Source of the DNA: Streptomyces sp. TLI_105
Lineage (GTDB): Bacteria; Actinomycetota; Actinomycetes; Streptomycetales; Streptomycetaceae
DNA: 64,000 nucleotides
Assembly (NCBI RefSeq): GCF_900105415.1
Contig: NZ_FNSM01000001.1
Coordinates: 3,076,501 to 3,140,500 of the forward strand
Direction of reading: 5' to 3'
Shown: piece by piece, positions 61,151 through 64,000 of the stretch
How the letters are laid out: the number at the start of each line of letters is the position of its first letter
How positions within the stretch are numbered: position 1 is the first letter of the stretch
Program-made: the position numbers and the translations under genes
Notes under the pieces: generated by a model
What the model saw: the letters and a program-made list of their open reading frames with translations, nothing else
Databases searched by the model: none
Told to the model about the DNA's origin: nothing

Positions 61151-61696
61151 ATGCGCGCCGACGCACGCCGCAACCACGAGCGACTGCTCGTCGAAGCCCG
61201 CGCCGCCTTCGCGGAACAGGGCGCGGACGCACCCCTGGAGGAGGTCGCGCGCCGCGCGGGCGTCGGGATCGGCACCCTCTACCGTCACTTCCCCACCCGT
61301 GCCGACCTGTTGAACGCGGTCTTCCAGGAGGCGCTGGCCGAACTGCTCGACCGCTCGCGGGAGTTCGCGGAGGCGGACGCTCCGTGCCGGGCCCTCGTGG
61401 AGTGGCTGCGGGCGCTGATCGCCCACGCGGGCGAGTACCGGGGGCTGGCGCACGCGCTGATGTCCGCCTCGCACGACCGGAGTTCGGCCCTGGCGCGGTG
61501 CAGCGATCCGCTGCGCGCGGCGGGCGAGCGGCTGCTCGAACGGGCCCAGAAGGCGGGGCAGGTGCGCGCCGACGTGTCGATCGGCGACCTGATGCAGCTG
61601 ACCAACGCGATCGCGCTGGCGGCGGAGCAGTGCCCGGAGGACGCGCTTCTGGCGGACCGCCTGCTCGCGCTGACGCTTCGGGGACTCAAGGATTGA
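61151..61696 (+). CDS. TetR-family regulator (AcrR type)
   Basis: Encodes 181 aa from ATG 61151, with GAGGGGAGT upstream. The N-terminal helix-turn-helix reads APLEEVARRAGVGIGTLYRHFPTRADLLNAVF (near 27-58). The rest is a helical ligand domain with SASHDRSSALARCSDPLRAAG near 105. It is of the AcrR/SbtR-like class. It is followed by a convergent DeoR gene; a weak hairpin at 61717-61738 could end both transcripts. Target and ligand unknown; the accA terminator separates it from accA. Confidence 0.9.
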   Translation: MRADARRNHERLLVEARAAFAEQGADAPLEEVARRAGVGIGTLYRHFPTRADLLNAVFQEALAELLDRSREFAEADAPCRALVEWLRALIAHAGEYRGLAHALMSASHDRSSALARCSDPLRAAGERLLERAQKAGQVRADVSIGDLMQLTNAIALAAEQCPEDALLADRLLALTLRGLKD

Positions 61697-61716
61697 TCGG
61701 AGGGGCCGAACGGCGT

Positions 61717-61738
61717 GGGACCCCTGGGGGAGGGTCCC
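61717..61738. terminator. Weak bidirectional hairpin
   Basis: A 7-bp stem GGGACCC/GGGTCCC with 8-nt loop lies between the convergent TetR and DeoR genes. Confidence 0.45.
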
Positions 61739-61748
61739 TCGGGTGGCT

Positions 61749-62711
61749 TCAGCGGCGGCGCATGTCCGCGACCCGGGCCGTGCGCTCCAGCGTCTCCGCT
61801 GCCATCGCGCCGCCCGGTCCCCGGAACTGACCGGCCGCCATCCGCCCGCGCTGGACGGGGAGCGGCATGTCACGGCGGGGCCGGGCGCCCGGAGGGAGCT
61901 GCTCACCACCGGCGGGACCGGTCGCCGCGCCCGTACCGGCGACGGCGATCTGCACGCCCTGGTCGGCGAGGGCCTGGAGCTCGGTGGCGGCCCGCTCGTC
62001 GTGGGCGGGGGGCTCGTCGGTCACCAGGCGGGTGATGACGTCCGTCGGCACCGTCTGGAACATGGTGTCGGAGCCGAGCTTGGTGTGGTCGGCGAGGACC
62101 ACGACCTCGGCCGCCGCCTGCACGAGCGCCCGGTCCACGCTCGCGGAGAGCATGTTGGACGTGGACAGGCCGCGCTCGGCGGTCAGACCGCTGCCGGAGA
62201 GGAAGGCCCGGGAGACCCGGAGCCCCTGGAGCGACTGCTCGGCCCCGCTGCCCACGAGGGCGTAGTTGGAGCCGCGCAGAGTGCCCCCGGTCATGACGAC
62301 CTCGACCCGGTTGGCGTGGGCGAGGGCCTGGGCGACGAGCAGGGAGTTGGTGACCACGGTCAGGCCGGGCACGCGGGCGAGCCGGCGGGCCAGCTCCTGC
62401 GTGGTCGTCCCGGCGCCGACGACGATGGCCTCGCCCTCTTCGACGAGGCTCGCGGCGACGTCGGCGATGGCCGTCTTCTCCGCTGTGGCGAGATGGGATT
62501 TCTGCGGGAAGCCGGATTCTCGCGTGAATCCGCCCGGCAACACCGCACCGCCGTGGCGGCGGTCGAGGAGTCCTTCTGCCTCAAGGGCCCGTACGTCTCT
62601 CCGTACGGTCACTTCAGAGGTCTGGACGACGCGGGCGAGCTCGCGGAGCGACACGGCCCCATTGGCTCGCACCATTTCGAGGATCAACTGGCGACGTTCT
62701 GCAGCGAACAC
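61749..62711 (-). CDS. DeoR-family transcriptional regulator
   Basis: Encodes 320 aa from GTG 62711, with no clear ribosome-binding site. The N-terminal DeoR helix-turn-helix (ERRQLILEMVRANGAVSLRELARVVQTSEVTVRRDVRALEAEGLLDRRHGGAV, residues 5-55) is followed by the sugar-phosphate-binding DeoRC domain. Within it are VGAGTTTQELARRL (near 97), TNSLLVAQAL (near 120) and SGSGLTAERGLSTSN (near 172). It is longer than the usual 250-260 aa because of a Pro/Arg-rich C-terminal extension of about 60 residues. It likely represses a sugar or sugar-alcohol operon not seen here. Confidence 0.92.
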   Translation of the reverse strand: MFAAERRQLILEMVRANGAVSLRELARVVQTSEVTVRRDVRALEAEGLLDRRHGGAVLPGGFTRESGFPQKSHLATAEKTAIADVAASLVEEGEAIVVGAGTTTQELARRLARVPGLTVVTNSLLVAQALAHANRVEVVMTGGTLRGSNYALVGSGAEQSLQGLRVSRAFLSGSGLTAERGLSTSNMLSASVDRALVQAAAEVVVLADHTKLGSDTMFQTVPTDVITRLVTDEPPAHDERAATELQALADQGVQIAVAGTGAATGPAGGEQLPPGARPRRDMPLPVQRGRMAAGQFRGPGGAMAAETLERTARVADMRRR

Positions 62712-62780
62712 GAAACTGACAGTAACGTGACCGGCCGATAGTTTTCAGCACTATGCGCCGAATTGCAGAAGATGCGCACG

Positions 62781-62814
62781 GACGGGGTCTCCAAGTGATA
62801 TGGGAGACCCCGTC
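62781..62814. terminator. Hairpin between DeoR and dehydrogenase genes
   Basis: A perfect 12-bp stem (GACGGGGTCTCC and complement) with 10-nt loop lies beyond the dehydrogenase stop and upstream of the DeoR gene. Confidence 0.75.
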
Positions 62815-62900
62815 GTTGATCGTCGTATGCCCCGCCTTGCCGGGGGTTGTCCGAGTCGGCGAACCGTTCCCGCAGGCGGGGGCCCGCGCGGGGCGGGGCC

Positions 62901-64000
62901 TCAGGCCTCGCCGGTCGCCTTTCGGGTGTGCAACTGCCGTGCCACTTCCGCGATCGAGCCCGACAGGGAGGGGTACACGGTGAAAGCATTTGCGATCTGT
63001 TCGACCGTCAGATTGTTGTCGACCGCGATCGAGATCGGATGGATCAGTTCGCTCGCCTTCGGCGCGACGACGCAGCCGCCGACCACGATGCCGGTGCCCG
63101 GACGGCAGAAGATCTTCACGAAGCCGTCCCGGATGCCCTGCATCTTCGCGCGGGGGTTGCGCAGCAGCGGCAGCTTGACGACCTTGGCGTCGATCTTGCC
63201 CGCGTCCACGTCGGCCTGGGTGTAGCCGACGGTGGCGATCTCGGGGTCGGTGAAGACGTTCGAGGAGACCGTCTTCAGGTTGAGCGGGGCCACCGCGTCG
63301 CCGAGGAAGTGGTACATCGCGATCCGGCCCTGCATGGCGGCGACCGAGGCGAGCGCGAAGACGCCCGTGACGTCACCGGCCGCGTAGACGCCGGGGGCGG
63401 TCGTACGGGAGACCTTGTCGGTCCAGATGTGACCGGAGTCCTTCAGCTTGACCCCGGCCTCCTCCAGGCCCATGCCGGCCGAGTTCGGGATCGCGCCGAC
63501 CGCCATCAGGCAGTGGGTGCCGGAGATGACCCGGCCGTCGGAGAGGGTGACCTCCACCCGCTCGCCGACCCGCTTCGCGGACTCGGCGCGGGAGCGGGCC
63601 ATGACGTTCATGCCGCGGCGCCGGAAGACGTCCTCCAGGACGGCGGCGGCGTCCGGGTCCTCACCGGGCAGGACGCGGTCGCGGGAGGAGACGAGGGTGA
63701 CCCGGGAGCCGAGCGCCTGGTAGGCGCCGGCGAACTCGGCGCCGGTGACGCCGGAGCCGACCACGATGAGCTCCTCGGGGAGCTCCTTCAGGTCGTAGAC
63801 CTGGGTCCAGTTCAGGATGCGCTCGCCGTCCGGCTTGGCGTCGGGCACCTCGCGCGGGTGGCCGCCGGTCGCGATCAGCACCGCGTCGGCGGTCAGCGTC
63901 TCCTCGGTGCCGTCGGCGGCGGTGACGACCACCTGGCGGGAGCCGTCCATCGCCTGCCGCCCGTCCAGCCGGCCGCGGCCGCGCAGGACCCGGGCGCCGG
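62901..64000 (-). CDS. NAD(P)H-quinone dehydrogenase / flavin disulfide-reductase-like, 5'-truncated
   Basis: The frame remains open to the window edge, so the start and FAD-binding N terminus lie beyond base 64000; about 366 residues are visible. Features: ATGGHPREVPDA, an NAD-binding motif LIVVGSGVTGAEFAGAYQALG, the FAD-binding VYAAGDVTGVFALASVA, and the C-terminal dimerisation domain with VFTDPEIATVGYTQADV. It resembles dihydrolipoamide dehydrogenase and LpdA-type quinone reductases. The dimerisation segment has HPISIAVDNNLTVEQIANAFTVYPSLSGSI in place of the HAHPTLSE motif of true dihydrolipoamide dehydrogenases, so a quinone or soluble transhydrogenase role is favoured. Confidence 0.85.
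   Translation of the reverse strand, partial: GARVLRGRGRLDGRQAMDGSRQVVVTAADGTEETLTADAVLIATGGHPREVPDAKPDGERILNWTQVYDLKELPEELIVVGSGVTGAEFAGAYQALGSRVTLVSSRDRVLPGEDPDAAAVLEDVFRRRGMNVMARSRAESAKRVGERVEVTLSDGRVISGTHCLMAVGAIPNSAGMGLEEAGVKLKDSGHIWTDKVSRTTAPGVYAAGDVTGVFALASVAAMQGRIAMYHFLGDAVAPLNLKTVSSNVFTDPEIATVGYTQADVDAGKIDAKVVKLPLLRNPRAKMQGIRDGFVKIFCRPGTGIVVGGCVVAPKASELIHPISIAVDNNLTVEQIANAFTVYPSLSGSIAEVARQLHTRKATGEA

Overview
The window is a gene-dense, very GC-rich stretch of an actinomycete chromosome, almost certainly Streptomyces. Evidence for this includes a secreted chaplin, three rodlins with promoters of sigma-BldN type, a mycothiol S-conjugate amidase, a biotin-dependent acyl-CoA carboxylase set (AccA-type alpha, PccB-type beta, small epsilon), GTG/TTG starts and 4-bp GTGA/ATGA gene overlaps. 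From memory, the order from about 19 kb to the right end (mca, greA, ilvA, metB, msrA, hutH, GGDEF protein, adenylate cyclase, birA, pccB, accE, maf, accA2) matches the conserved core region around the S. coelicolor cya/hutH genes; this was not checked. No tRNA, rRNA, CRISPR array or prophage was seen.

Layout. (1) 1-9473, + strand: a tightly packed surface-glycan (exopolysaccharide) operon. It encodes a glycosyltransferase (cut by the window edge), an initiating polyprenyl-phosphate sugar transferase, an O-antigen-ligase/Wzy-like protein, a MurJ/Wzx-like flippase, a NodB-type deacetylase, a second glycosyltransferase, a Wzz-like protein and a CelD-type acetyltransferase. (2) 9501-13806: a convergent secreted GH26-like glycosidase with a PEPK-repeat tail, then a coupled ATP-grasp/FAD-oxidoreductase pair. 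(3) 13874-17272: an aerial-hyphae surface island with one chaplin, three rodlins, an LCP-family protein and a 68-aa unknown protein. (4) 17415-25578: DUF255 thioredoxin-like protein, a large membrane STAND ATPase with TPRs, mca with two small membrane-protein neighbours, and greA. (5) 25687-30622: two tandem receptor-like Ser/Thr kinases with PQQ-like extracellular sensors. (6) 30636-32506: a DrrAB-type ABC exporter, next to a membrane-tailed HTH protein. (7) 33419-44707: ilvA, a MarR regulator, a sigma-like protein with a small membrane partner, metB, an M48 peptidase flanked by two paralogous proteins, msrA, and an alcohol dehydrogenase opposite an HTH regulator. (8) 44785-50884: L,D-transpeptidase, a small LAETG protein, hutH, GAF-GGDEF and an enoyl-CoA hydratase. 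(9) 50948-51148: a small non-coding element with terminal inverted repeats (MITE-like). (10) 51146-61073: class III adenylate cyclase, birA, pccB, accE, a divergent MFS/TetR pair, a 42-aa membrane protein, maf and accA. (11) 61151-64000: TetR, DeoR and the 3' part of a flavin disulfide-reductase-like NAD(P)H-quinone dehydrogenase.

The genes form several working groups. The glycan operon could make a polymer at the same surface that chaplins and rodlins coat. The two kinases, the GGDEF protein and the adenylate cyclase are signalling proteins. The biotin ligase, PccB, AccE and AccA together build acyl-CoA carboxylase. The most notable signals are the shared promoter module of the three rodlins, near-identity of two of them, a roughly 60-residue glycine-rich insertion inside the ATP-binding lobe of one kinase, a 48-bp higher-order repeat in the glycosidase, the TA-flanked MITE-like element abutting the cyclase stop codon, and the glycan operon with its unusual accessory enzymes.
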